Source: CAYRAV01 sp964422365 | GTDB lineage: Bacteria; Bacillota; Clostridia; Lachnospirales; Lachnospiraceae | DNA: 26,135 nt | NCBI GenBank assembly: GCA_964422365.1 | Contig: CAYRAV010000044.1 | Coordinates: forward strand, 1 to 26,135 | Direction of reading: 5' to 3' | Shown here: positions 1 to 7,909 of the stretch, piece by piece | Numbering within the stretch: the first letter of the stretch is position 1 | How the letters are laid out: the number at the start of each line of letters is the position of its first letter | Translations under genes and position numbers: made by a program | The notes under the pieces: model-generated | Database searches by the model: none | What the model saw: only the letters and a program-made list of their open reading frames with translations | Told to the model about the DNA's origin: nothing

Positions 1-1459
1 TGATGTAAAACGTATTATCAATGAACCAACAGCAGCTGCTTTGGCTTATGGACTTGATAATGAGCATGAACAAAAAATTATGGTTTATGATTTAGGTGGT
101 GGTACATTTGATGTATCTATTATCGAGATTGGTGATGGTGTTATCGAAGTATTGTCTACATCTGGAGATAACAGACTTGGTGGAGATGACTTTGATGAAA
201 GAGTCACAAGATATATGATTGATGAATTTAAAAAAGCAGAAGGTGTAGACTTATCTACAGATAAAATGGCATTACAGAGATTAAAAGAAGCAGCAGAAAA
301 GGCAAAGAAAGAGTTATCATCTGCTACTACAACAAATATTAATCTTCCATTTATTACTGCTACAGCAGAGGGCCCAAAACATTTTGATATGAACTTAACA
401 AGAGCAAAATTTGATGAGTTGACACATGATTTGGTTGAAAGAACGGCAACACCTGTTCAAAATGCATTAAAAGATGCTGGAATTACATCTTCTGAATTAG
501 GTCAGGTATTATTAGTTGGTGGTTCTACACGTATTCCTGCTGTACAGGATAAGGTAAAACAATTAACAGGAAAAGAACCATCTAAGTCACTTAACCCAGA
601 TGAATGTGTTGCAATTGGTGCTTCTATCCAGGGTGGTAAATTAGCTGGTGATGCAGGTGCAGGTGATATCCTGTTGCTTGATGTAACTCCTCTTTCATTA
701 TCTATTGAAACAATGGGTGGAGTTGCTACAAAATTAATTGAAAGAAATACAACAATTCCTGCTAAGAAGAGCCAGATTTTCTCAACAGCTGCAGATAACC
801 AGACAGCAGTAGATATTAATGTAGTACAGGGTGAAAGACAATTTGCCAAAGATAATAAATCTCTTGGACAGTTCAGATTAGATGGTATCCCACCAGCAAG
901 AAGAGGTGTGCCTCAAATCGAAGTAACATTTGATATTGATGCAAATGGTATTGTTAATGTATCTGCAAAAGATTTAGGAACAGGAAAAGAACAACACATT
1001 ACAATTACAGCTGGTTCTAACATGTCAGATGATGATATCGAAAAGGCTGTAAAAGAAGCAGCGGAATTCGAAGCACAGGATAAGAAACGTAAAGAAGCGA
1101 TTGATACACGGAATGATGCTGATGCAATGGTATTCCAGACAGAAAAAGCACTAGAGGAAGCTGGAGATAAATTAGATGCAAATGACAAAGCTACAGTTGA
1201 GGCTGACTTAGCACACTTAAAAGATTTAGTAGGAAAAGCCAATCCTGAAGTAATGTCTGATGGTGAAGTAGAGGATATCAAAGCCGCTAAAGAAAAATTG
1301 ATGACAAGTGCACAACAGTTATTCCAAAAATTATATGAACAATCACAAGCAGCTGGAGCACAGGGTGCAGGTCCAGATATGGGAGCACAGCAAGATAATG
1401 CTGATAATTCATATAACAATAATGATGATGTTGTTGATGGAGATTATAGAGAAGTATAG
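1..1459 (+). CDS. dnaK: Chaperone DnaK (Hsp70), 3' part only
   Basis: ATP-dependent cytosolic Hsp70 chaperone that works with DnaJ and GrpE. The reading frame is open from the window edge (codons begin at base 2), so the N-terminus is missing and about 486 residues are visible. They start just before the Hsp70 motif NEPTAAALAYG and continue through DLGGGTFDVSI and LVGGSTRIPAVQ of the nucleotide-binding domain. The substrate-binding domain follows (DVTPLSLSIETMGG, then the NQTAVDINVVQGER region), then the helical lid and a Gly/Ala/Gln/Asn-rich tail ending in DDVVDGDYREV. The acidic end is typical of bacterial DnaK. A terminator follows and then dnaJ. The usual hrcA-grpE part of the operon would lie upstream of the window and cannot be seen. 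The first in-window start-like codon (TTG at 41) is internal. Identification is essentially certain. Confidence 0.98.
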   Translation, partial: DVKRIINEPTAAALAYGLDNEHEQKIMVYDLGGGTFDVSIIEIGDGVIEVLSTSGDNRLGGDDFDERVTRYMIDEFKKAEGVDLSTDKMALQRLKEAAEKAKKELSSATTTNINLPFITATAEGPKHFDMNLTRAKFDELTHDLVERTATPVQNALKDAGITSSELGQVLLVGGSTRIPAVQDKVKQLTGKEPSKSLNPDECVAIGASIQGGKLAGDAGAGDILLLDVTPLSLSIETMGGVATKLIERNTTIPAKKSQIFSTAADNQTAVDINVVQGERQFAKDNKSLGQFRLDGIPPARRGVPQIEVTFDIDANGIVNVSAKDLGTGKEQHITITAGSNMSDDDIEKAVKEAAEFEAQDKKRKEAIDTRNDADAMVFQTEKALEEAGDKLDANDKATVEADLAHLKDLVGKANPEVMSDGEVEDIKAAKEKLMTSAQQLFQKLYEQSQAAGAQGAGPDMGAQQDNADNSYNNNDDVVDGDYREV

Positions 1460-1515
1460 TATTCTAAAAAGAATAAATAACAGGAAATCTCAAGTATGGT
1501 ATCATCATACAGAAG

Positions 1516-1553
1516 GGAACCGCCTGGATGGAACATACCGGGCGGTTTCTTTC
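1516..1553 (+). terminator. Rho-independent terminator after dnaK
   Basis: Stem AACCGCCTGG (1518-1527) pairs with CCGGGCGGTT (1538-1547) with one G-U pair, around a 10-nt loop. A short U-rich run (TTTCTTTC) follows. It lies 56 bases after the dnaK stop and suggests that dnaK transcripts mostly end before dnaJ. Confidence 0.8.
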
Positions 1554-1770
1554 GATAACTGAAAATGATGTTATGGTTATTTTTGGTTTTTTGTTCATGG
1601 AAACACTATACTAGTACAACGAAAATTCAGTTTTGGAAGTTTAAGTATAGAATACTTTTCTGGGAGCTTGCTCGCCACATAAGAGGTATAGCAGGCTGCA
1701 CTGAGGCCTGGAGCAGTGCTCTTGGGTTAGTAACTGCCAATTACTTTATATTCGTGTATTAGGAGGCAGC
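1554..1770 (+). other. dnaK-dnaJ spacer, possible structured leader of dnaJ
   Basis: About 215 bases without a supportable gene. No CIRCE operator (TTAGCACTC-N9-GAGTGCTAA) is visible. A possible -10 (TATACT, 1607-1612) has only a weak -35. The 3' half is GC-richer than its surroundings and contains the inverted pair GCACTG/CAGTGC around 1699-1720, plus a stretch (1661-1690) resembling, in reverse complement, the loop of the inverted-repeat element at 19658-19682. It may be a structured leader or a repeat remnant; no known riboswitch was recognised. Confidence 0.3.
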
Positions 1771-1809
1771 ATGAACTTCTATAAGAATAGTCCAAGGAAG
1801 GTGGAGGCA

Positions 1810-2964
1810 ATGGCAGATAAGAGAGATTATTACGAAGTACTTGGTATATCAAAAGGTGCTAGTGATGATGAGATAAAAAAAGCGTATCGTAAACTTGCAA
1901 AGAAATATCATCCAGACATGAATCCTGGTGACAAAGAGGCAGAAACAAGGTTTAAAGAGGCATCAGAAGCATATGCAGTTTTATCTGATGCGGATAAACG
2001 CAGACAATATGATCAGTTTGGACACTCTGCATTTGATGGAGGTGCAGGAGGTGCCGGTGGATTCGACTTTTCAGGAATGGATATGGGAGACATATTTGGG
2101 GATCTATTTGGAGATTTATTTGGTGGCGGCGGACGAAGCCGCAGAGCAGCGAATGAACCAACAAAGGGGGCGAATGTTCATACAACTGTAAGAATTACAT
2201 TTGAAGAGGCTTGTTTTGGTGTTGAAAAAGAATTAGAGGTAACACTGAAAGAGGAATGTAACACTTGTCATGGAACCGGAGCAAAACCAGGAACTAATCC
2301 AGAAACATGTTCTAAATGTGGTGGTAAAGGGCAGGTTGTATTTACACAACAATCCTTATTTGGAGTGGTAAGAAATGTCCAGACTTGTCCAGATTGTCAT
2401 GGAAGTGGAAAGACCATTAAAGACAAATGTTCTGACTGTTATGGTACAGGATATATTAGCAAAAAGAAACGAATTCAGGTTACAATACCTGCTGGTATTA
2501 GTGATGGACAATGTGTTCGTATTAGGGATAAAGGAGAACCGGGAACAAATGGTGGTCCAAGAGGCGATTTGTTAGTAGAGGTAGTAGTCAGCAGACATCC
2601 TATTTTCCAACGTCGTGATTATGATATCTACTCTACAGCTCCAATTTCCTATGCACAGGCAGCATTGGGCGGTGAAGTGCGTATCACAACTGTTGATGGT
2701 GATGTAATGTATACTGTAAAACCAGGCACACAGACCGATACAAGAGTAAGATTACGTGGAAAAGGTGTGCCAAGTTTAAGAAATAAACAGGTTCGCGGAG
2801 ATCATTATGTCACTTTGGTTGTGCAGGTGCCTACTAACTTGAACAATGAGCAGAAAGAGCTTTTAAAGAAATTTGAAGAAAGTTTAAATGGAAAAGGCGG
2901 AGAAGAAACAAAAGAAATGTTTCATGAAGAGCCAAAAAAGAAAAAAGGATTCTTTAAAAAATAG
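1810..2964 (+). CDS. dnaJ: Chaperone DnaJ (Hsp40)
   Basis: Co-chaperone that delivers substrates to DnaK and stimulates its ATPase. The 384 residues show the full type I layout. The J domain (about 1-70) carries the HPD tripeptide at 34-36. A Gly/Phe-rich linker contains GGAGGAGGFDFSG. The zinc-binding region has all four CxxCxGxG repeats (CNTCHGTG, CSKCGGKG, CPDCHGSG, CSDCYGTG). The C-terminal substrate-binding domains end in a Lys-rich tail. The start at 1810 gives the family N-terminus MADKRDYYEVLG. An in-frame ATG at 1771 has a clear AGGAGG (1761-1766) four bases upstream and would add 13 residues (MNFYKNSPRKVEA) not usual for the family, so the start is the only uncertain point. It is separated from dnaK by a terminator. 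Confidence 0.96.
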   Translation: MADKRDYYEVLGISKGASDDEIKKAYRKLAKKYHPDMNPGDKEAETRFKEASEAYAVLSDADKRRQYDQFGHSAFDGGAGGAGGFDFSGMDMGDIFGDLFGDLFGGGGRSRRAANEPTKGANVHTTVRITFEEACFGVEKELEVTLKEECNTCHGTGAKPGTNPETCSKCGGKGQVVFTQQSLFGVVRNVQTCPDCHGSGKTIKDKCSDCYGTGYISKKKRIQVTIPAGISDGQCVRIRDKGEPGTNGGPRGDLLVEVVVSRHPIFQRRDYDIYSTAPISYAQAALGGEVRITTVDGDVMYTVKPGTQTDTRVRLRGKGVPSLRNKQVRGDHYVTLVVQVPTNLNNEQKELLKKFEESLNGKGGEETKEMFHEEPKKKKGFFKK

Positions 2965-2988
2965 GAAATAAGATAAATTTTATTATTG

Positions 2989-3230
2989 AAAATCCGATTT
3001 AAGAGGGTAAATAGTTTATTTTTATCTAGAGCTTGTCTGAAAATTCATTGCTACAATCTGCATGCCCCGCTTTGTGAGGATATTTAGTCCAAATTCAAAG
3101 CTGCAGCGGACTATATTAAATGAATTTGAAGCAAATCTTCTACAAATTGTGATGCTGTGATGCACATTTTGTAATAAGCAATTTTCAGGCATGCTCTAGA
3201 ATGTAACCTTTTATGTCGGATTTTTTTTGA
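2989..3230 (+). terminator. Terminator after dnaJ, split by an inverted-repeat element
   Basis: AAAATCCGA (2989-2997) is perfectly complementary to TCGGATTTT (3216-3224), which runs into eight T residues (3221-3228). The bases just inside (AAGAGGGTAA on the left, TTACCTTTT on the right) also pair with few mismatches. The element at 3026-3199 occupies the loop. The whole can fold as one long hairpin followed by a U-tract, so it plausibly terminates dnaJ transcription. Confidence 0.6.
3026..3199. repeat. MITE-like inverted-repeat element, family 1, copy 1
   Basis: 174-bp element bounded by CTAGAGCTTGTCTGAAAATT and, at the far end, the reverse complement of CTAGAGCATGCCTGAAAATT (18 of 20 positions match). 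It has no coding capacity. It shares its end sequence and inner segments (ATTCATTGC, CCCGCTTTG, CAAATTGTGA) with the 129-bp copy at 13590-13718, but carries roughly 45 extra central bases. It sits between dnaJ and prmA. Confidence 0.8.
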
Positions 3231-3281
3231 TTCTGATATTGTATATCAGTAAAAAAAATGTTAAAGTATAGATTGGAGATT

Positions 3282-3309
3282 TTGTGCGGATTATAAGTTA
3301 AAGTATAAA
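3282..3309 (+). promoter_or_regulatory. Candidate promoter of prmA
   Basis: TTGTGC (3282-3287), 16-base spacer and TATAAA (3304-3309) lie about 85 bases upstream of the prmA start. The -35 is weak. A second GTTAAAGTATA motif lies just upstream at about 3260-3270. Confidence 0.35.
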
Positions 3310-3392
3310 AGGCAGGGCTATTGCTCATAAAAATTAAATTATGACTGGCATGGCTGGAAATTGTAACATATTAGAAAGGTTTGGTAGAAAAC

Positions 3393-4352
3393 ATGAAATA
3401 TGTAAAAATTGCAATAAAAACAACAACGGATGCAGTAGATTTAGTAAGCAGTTTGTTTGATGATTTGGGCATTGAGGGAGTACAGATAGAGGATCATATT
3501 CCATTAAGTGAAAAAGATAAGAAGGCAATGTTTATAGACATTCTTCCTAAAATGGAGCCAGATGATGGCAGCGCAATCGTAAGTTCCTACATTGATCCTG
3601 AAACTATTGATGTAAAAGAGTTGACAAAACAGATAGAAGAAGGACTGGAAGAATTGTCGTTTTTTATGAATGTTGGTGATAAGAAAGTAATAACGGAAGA
3701 GACCGATGACAAAGATTGGCTAAATAATTGGAAAGAGTTTTTTAAGCCTTTTCGTGTAGCAGATGATATTGTGATCAAACCTACATGGGAAAAATTAGAC
3801 GAGGTAAAAGAAAATGATTTGGTCATTGAGATAGATCCTGGAACTGCATTTGGAACAGGTGCACATGAAACAACCAAACTGTGTATTTTGGGTTTGAGAA
3901 AATATATTACACCTGAAACAAAATTATTGGATGTAGGCTGCGGCAGTGGAATTTTGTCCATTATCGGACTGAAATCAGGAGCAAAAAGTGCAGTTGGAAC
4001 AGATATAGATCCTGCTGCATTGACAGCGACTTATGAAAATATAAAAGTGAATCATATTGTAAAAGAACAATTTCAGGTAGTAGAAGGAAACATTATTGAG
4101 GATGAAAAGATGCAGAAAGAACTCAATATTTCTCAATATGATATTGTTGTTGCTAATATTTTAGCAGATGTTATCATACCACTATCAACAACTTTGAAAA
4201 AAACAATGAGTGCTGGTGCATTATTTATATCTTCTGGTATTATTGATATGAAAAAAGACGAAGTAGAAGAAGCAATTTTGTCAAACGACTTTGAAATGAT
4301 TGAGGTAAATGAAATGGGTGACTGGGTTTCCTTTGTTGCCAGAAAAAAATAG
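3393..4352 (+). CDS. prmA: Ribosomal protein L11 methyltransferase
   Basis: Cytosolic SAM-dependent methyltransferase expected to trimethylate ribosomal protein L11. The 319-residue protein has the short N-terminal substrate-recognition domain (to about residue 100), then the family motif EIDPGTAFGTGAHETT. The class I SAM-binding glycine loop follows (LLDVGCGSGILSI), and the NPPF-like catalytic segment appears as VVANILADVI. ATG at 3393 is chosen because it gives the standard N-terminus MKYVKI; a TTG four codons upstream (3381) is the alternative. The start follows AGAAAGGTTTGGTA plus six bases, an arrangement also seen before the RNase H gene. rsmE follows 13 bases downstream, so the two are probably cotranscribed. 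Confidence 0.95.
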   Translation: MKYVKIAIKTTTDAVDLVSSLFDDLGIEGVQIEDHIPLSEKDKKAMFIDILPKMEPDDGSAIVSSYIDPETIDVKELTKQIEEGLEELSFFMNVGDKKVITEETDDKDWLNNWKEFFKPFRVADDIVIKPTWEKLDEVKENDLVIEIDPGTAFGTGAHETTKLCILGLRKYITPETKLLDVGCGSGILSIIGLKSGAKSAVGTDIDPAALTATYENIKVNHIVKEQFQVVEGNIIEDEKMQKELNISQYDIVVANILADVIIPLSTTLKKTMSAGALFISSGIIDMKKDEVEEAILSNDFEMIEVNEMGDWVSFVARKK

Positions 4353-4365
4353 ATAGGAGAAAATA

Positions 4366-5109
4366 ATGCATTGGTTTTATGTAGAAAACAGTCAAATAGA
4401 AGAAAATAAAATCAGAATATTAGGAACAGATGTCAATCACATAAAAAACGTACTTCGTATGCAGCCAGGAGAAAGAATTATTATTTGCAATGGTGAAGGT
4501 AAAGATTTCTATTGCAGAATAGACACAATTTCATCAAAAGAAGTCATTGTTGATATTGAAGAGATGAATGATACAGAATCAGAATTATCTGCAAAAATAT
4601 ATCTTTTTCAGGGGATACCTAAAAAGGATAAGATGGAATTGATTATACAAAAGGCAGTAGAACTGGGAGCGTATGAAATAATTCCAGTTGCAATGAAACG
4701 TTGTGTGGCAAAAATAGAAGATGTGAAAAAGGAACAAAAGAAAATAGAGCGTTGGCAATCTATATCTACTTCAGCAGCAAAACAATCAGGAAGGGGTATC
4801 ATTCCTAAAGTACATAGAGTATTGTCTTTTGAGGAGGCATTACAATATGCAAAAGAACTTGAGGATGTGATTGTACCATACGAATTGGCTGATGAAATAG
4901 AAGAATCCGCAAAAATTATCAAAGAAGCTGCCAAAAAGAAATCGATTGGAATTTTCATAGGACCAGAAGGTGGTTTTGATGAAAAAGAGATTGAAAAAGT
5001 ATTACAGAATAATTTTCAAACAATTACATTGGGAAAGAGGATTCTAAGAACAGAGACAGCTGGTTTGACGAGTTTAGCTATTCTGATGTTTGAATTAGAA
5101 CAGAAGTAG
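4366..5109 (+). CDS. rsmE: 16S rRNA (uracil-1498-N3)-methyltransferase RsmE
   Basis: SPOUT-family methyltransferase that modifies U1498 of 16S rRNA. The 247 residues comprise an N-terminal PUA-like domain (about 1-75, with VNHIKNVLRMQPGE) and the trefoil-knot SPOUT domain. The SPOUT domain shows IGPEGGFDEKEIE and, near the end, LGKRILRTETAGLTSLAI, both diagnostic for RsmE. The start ATG has an AGGAG site seven bases upstream. It follows prmA closely, the usual Firmicute arrangement (prmA-rsmE downstream of dnaJ). About 100 bases separate it from the cysteine desulfurase gene. Confidence 0.96.
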   Translation: MHWFYVENSQIEENKIRILGTDVNHIKNVLRMQPGERIIICNGEGKDFYCRIDTISSKEVIVDIEEMNDTESELSAKIYLFQGIPKKDKMELIIQKAVELGAYEIIPVAMKRCVAKIEDVKKEQKKIERWQSISTSAAKQSGRGIIPKVHRVLSFEEALQYAKELEDVIVPYELADEIEESAKIIKEAAKKKSIGIFIGPEGGFDEKEIEKVLQNNFQTITLGKRILRTETAGLTSLAILMFELEQK

Positions 5110-5208
5110 TTGTTTGTAAAAACTGATTAGCTGTGATAGTGTGAAGCAGTTTTGTAATCTGCTTATAAACAGACTATTTGAAAAAAATAAAAGGAGTTAT
5201 TATGCACA

Positions 5209-6372
5209 ATGGAAGCATATTTAGATAATGCCGCAACTACATTGCCATTTTCCACTGTAAAAGAGCGAATGATGGAAGCTTTACAGGCAGAGTATGGAAA
5301 TCCATCTTCAAAACATTTAAAGGGCATAGAGGCAGAAAAGTTAGTTAAGGATGCAAGAAAAAAAATTGCAGCCAGTATGAAGGTAGATGAAAAAGAGATT
5401 ATATTTACTTCAGGTGGAACCGAATCGAATAATCAGGCATTAATTAGTACAGCATTTGCCAATAAAAGAAACGGAACACATATTATATCTACTAAAATTG
5501 AACATTCCTCCGTTCATAATCCCCTGATTTTCCTTGAAGAAGAGGGATTTGAAATCACATATTTAAATGTAGACAGAAATGGGCATATTTTTATGGACGA
5601 ATTACTAGATAGTATTCGTGAAGATACTATTTTGCTATCTATTATGTATGTTAACAATGAAATTGGAGCAGTACAGAATATTGGTGAAATTTCAAAAATA
5701 GCAAAAGAAAAAAACAAAAATATTATTTTTCATGTGGATGCTATTCAGGCATATGGAAAATATAAAATTTATCCTAAAAAACTGGGAATTGATTTATTGT
5801 CAGTAAGTGGTCATAAAATTCATGGACCAAAAGGAATTGGATTTTTATATATTAAAGATAAGACAAAGACGAAACCATTTATTTTAGGCGGTGGACAACA
5901 AAAAGGTATGCGGTCAGGAACAGAAAATGTTCCAGGAATTGCAGGGTTAGGGAAGGCAGTGGAGCAAATTTATGAAAACCATATAGAAAAAATTGAGACA
6001 ATGTACAGGTTAAAGAAATATTTTGTCGAACAGTTATTAGAAATAGGTGGAATTACTATAAATGGACTTCATGGACTTAAGCTGGAGGAAACTTCTCCAA
6101 GTATTATTAGTGTCAGCGTAGAAGGGATACGAAGTGAAGTGTTGCTGCATGCATTGGCGGATAAGGGAGTTTTTGTATCTTCTGGTTCAGCATGTTCCTC
6201 TAATCATCCAGCATTAAGCGGTACATTAAAAGCAATTGGGGTGAGAGAGGATTTGTTGGATTCTACCATTAGATTCAGCTTATCTGTATATAATACAGAG
6301 GAAGAATTAGAATATACTATTCATGTATTGAAAGAGATAGTGCCTATGTTGAAGCGTTATCAAAGAAAATGA
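5209..6372 (+). CDS. Cysteine desulfurase (NifS/IscS type), sulfur donor for ThiI
   Basis: PLP-dependent enzyme that removes sulfur from cysteine and passes it on as a persulfide. The 387-residue protein starts MEAYLDNAATT, the family N-terminus. It has FTSGGTESNN, the PLP-lysine segment SVSGHKIHGPKGIGFLYI, and the flexible catalytic-cysteine loop SSGSACSSNHPALSG. The gene overlaps the thiI upstream region (stop 6372, thiI ATG 6387), which implies that the sulfur goes to tRNA 4-thiouridine via ThiI, as for B. subtilis NifZ-ThiI. The AAGGAG site (5191-5196) is 12 bases from this ATG but five bases from an out-of-frame ATG at 5202, which opens an eight-codon reading frame overlapping the start. 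The assignment to the family is firm; the exact partner is inferred from adjacency. Confidence 0.95.
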   Translation: MEAYLDNAATTLPFSTVKERMMEALQAEYGNPSSKHLKGIEAEKLVKDARKKIAASMKVDEKEIIFTSGGTESNNQALISTAFANKRNGTHIISTKIEHSSVHNPLIFLEEEGFEITYLNVDRNGHIFMDELLDSIREDTILLSIMYVNNEIGAVQNIGEISKIAKEKNKNIIFHVDAIQAYGKYKIYPKKLGIDLLSVSGHKIHGPKGIGFLYIKDKTKTKPFILGGGQQKGMRSGTENVPGIAGLGKAVEQIYENHIEKIETMYRLKKYFVEQLLEIGGITINGLHGLKLEETSPSIISVSVEGIRSEVLLHALADKGVFVSSGSACSSNHPALSGTLKAIGVREDLLDSTIRFSLSVYNTEEELEYTIHVLKEIVPMLKRYQRK

Positions 6373-6386
6373 TAGGAGGAAAAGAA

Positions 6387-7571
6387 ATGTATAAAGCATT
6401 TTTAATAAAATATGCGGAAATCGGTATCAAAGGAAAAAACAGATTCGTATTTGAAAATGCATTAAGAGATCAAATCAAATTTGTATTACAAGAGATAGAA
6501 GGCAAATTTAATATAACAAAGGAGCAGGGAAGAATTTATATTGAAGCAGATGGCGAATTTGATTATGATGAAGTGATAGAAGTTCTAGAGAGAGTATTTG
6601 GGATTGCTGCTATCTGCCCGGTTGTATTAATTGAAGACAAAGAATGGGGCAATCTCACAAAATGTGTTGGAGATTATGTCGAAAAGGTTTATGGTGATAA
6701 AAATGTTACATTTAAAGTGGAAGCAAAACGTTCTGATAAAAGTTATCCGCTGCAATCGCCAGATATCTGTATTGAAATGGGGGCTTATTTATTAGAACGT
6801 TTTCCAAATATGAAAGTTGATGTACATCAACCGGAAATAAGGCTTCAGGTTGAAGTAAGAAGTAAGGCATATGTATATTCAAAAATTATTCCGGGACCTG
6901 GAGGAATGCCGGTAGGAACGAATGGAAAAGCAATGTTATTATTGTCAGGTGGAATCGATAGTCCTGTAGCAGGGTATATGATTGCAAAGCGTGGAGTGAA
7001 AATTGAAGCAGTATATTTTCATGCGCCGCCATACACAAGTGAAAGAGCAAAACAGAAGGTGGTTGATTTAGCAGAGCTTGTGTCAAAGTATACAGGAGTA
7101 ATTAAACTCCATGTAGTAAATTTTACGGATATTCAATTATATATTTATGATAAATGTCCACATGATGAATTGACGATTATTATGAGGCGTTATATGATGA
7201 GAATTGCAGAAACTTTAGCAGCGAGAGATGGTTGTCTTGGATTGATTACAGGAGAAAGTATTGGACAGGTTGCAAGCCAGACAATGCAGAGCTTAATGGC
7301 AACAAATGATGTTTGTGAGCTTCCGGTATACCGTCCGCTGATTGGATTTGACAAGCAGGAAATTGTGGAAGTTGCAGAGAAAATTAATACTTATGAAACT
7401 TCAATTCAACCTTATGAAGATTGTTGTACTATTTTTGTAGCAAAACACCCTGTCACAAAACCTAATGTTAAAGTTATCAGATGTTCTGAAAGAAATTTGG
7501 AAGAGAAAATTGATGAACTCGTTCAGACGGCATTAGATACAGTAGAAACAATAGTGGTTGGAGAGAGATAA
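6387..7571 (+). CDS. thiI: tRNA 4-thiouridine synthase ThiI
   Basis: Adenylates U8 of tRNA and transfers persulfide sulfur to make s4U; in many bacteria it also takes part in thiamine thiazole synthesis. The 394-residue protein begins MYKAFLIKYAEIGIKGKNR, typical of ThiI. It has an N-terminal ferredoxin-like/THUMP region to about residue 165, the PP-loop LLLSGGIDSPVAGYM near 184-197, and GESIGQVASQTMQSL further on. It ends without the C-terminal rhodanese domain found in E. coli ThiI. That fits a system in which the adjacent cysteine desulfurase donates sulfur directly. The start has AGGAGG (6374-6379) at seven-base spacing; an upstream in-frame ATG at 6369 overlaps the nifS stop and is less likely. 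Confidence 0.96.
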   Translation: MYKAFLIKYAEIGIKGKNRFVFENALRDQIKFVLQEIEGKFNITKEQGRIYIEADGEFDYDEVIEVLERVFGIAAICPVVLIEDKEWGNLTKCVGDYVEKVYGDKNVTFKVEAKRSDKSYPLQSPDICIEMGAYLLERFPNMKVDVHQPEIRLQVEVRSKAYVYSKIIPGPGGMPVGTNGKAMLLLSGGIDSPVAGYMIAKRGVKIEAVYFHAPPYTSERAKQKVVDLAELVSKYTGVIKLHVVNFTDIQLYIYDKCPHDELTIIMRRYMMRIAETLAARDGCLGLITGESIGQVASQTMQSLMATNDVCELPVYRPLIGFDKQEIVEVAEKINTYETSIQPYEDCCTIFVAKHPVTKPNVKVIRCSERNLEEKIDELVQTALDTVETIVVGER

Positions 7572-7650
7572 TACAATATAATTTATATAATCCGGAATTT
7601 GTGTATTTGATTTTTAAATCATACAGGCACAAAGGCTTTTATGGTATAAA

Positions 7651-7681
7651 TAATAAGAGGATACAACGTATCCTCTTATTA
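7651..7681. terminator. Perfect 14-bp hairpin downstream of thiI
   Basis: TAATAAGAGGATAC (7651-7664), loop AAC, and the exact complement GTATCCTCTTATTA (7668-7681). It lies 80 bases after the thiI stop. There is no long T-run on either strand, though the right arm is U-rich and the minus strand continues into TTTATACC. It may be a weak bidirectional terminator or a processing/stability hairpin. Confidence 0.45.
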
Positions 7682-7729
7682 CTTCATATGTATGAGTAAT
7701 AGTTATTTTTTTAACACAACTAAGCTATC

Positions 7730-7873
7730 ATTACTATTCAGACATGCAAACTTGATTTGGCTTTGTGGCATCTTGCTTGGGTTAAACACCATATACAGTT
7801 ATTAAAAAGCAGATTGTGCAAGTTTACTTGCTAAAGGCGGCTTTTTAATAGCTGTGCATGACGGAATAGTAAT
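7730..7873. repeat. MITE-like inverted-repeat element, family 2, copy 1
   Basis: 144-bp element. Left end ATTACTATTCAGACATGC (7730-7747) matches the reverse complement of the right end GCATGACGGAATAGTAAT (7856-7873) at 16 of 18 positions. Inside, ACAGTTATTAAAAAGC (7795-7810) pairs with GCTTTTTAATAGCTGT (7840-7855) with one G-U, directly abutting the right end, and the loop carries a small GCAAG/CTTGC hairpin. It lacks coding capacity. It has the same layout and related ends as the element at 19538-19727. It lies 36 bases past the stop of the minus-strand HPr-like gene and could serve as its terminator. With the 7651 hairpin it accounts for most of the 7572-7909 gap. Confidence 0.7.
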
Positions 7874-7909
7874 ATAACAAATATTATGGTACTTTAATTG
7901 TGTTGTGAT

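Noticed and set aside
502..1419. Long minus-strand open frames opposite dnaK
   Set aside because: They mirror the strongly coding plus-strand dnaK frame, have no ribosome sites and resemble no protein.
1565..1762. A 65-codon frame in the dnaK-dnaJ spacer
   Set aside because: No ribosome site, composition unlike the coding genes, and overlap with a structured, repeat-related segment.
3231..3260. CTGATA/TATCAG hairpin before prmA, considered as a terminator
   Set aside because: Only six base pairs and no T-run after it on either strand.
5110..5190. Paired segments (AAAACTG/CAGTTTT, AAGCAG/CTGCTT) after rsmE, considered as a tRNA-like or terminator structure
   Set aside because: No T-loop GTTCGA-type sequence, no proper cloverleaf and no U-tract.
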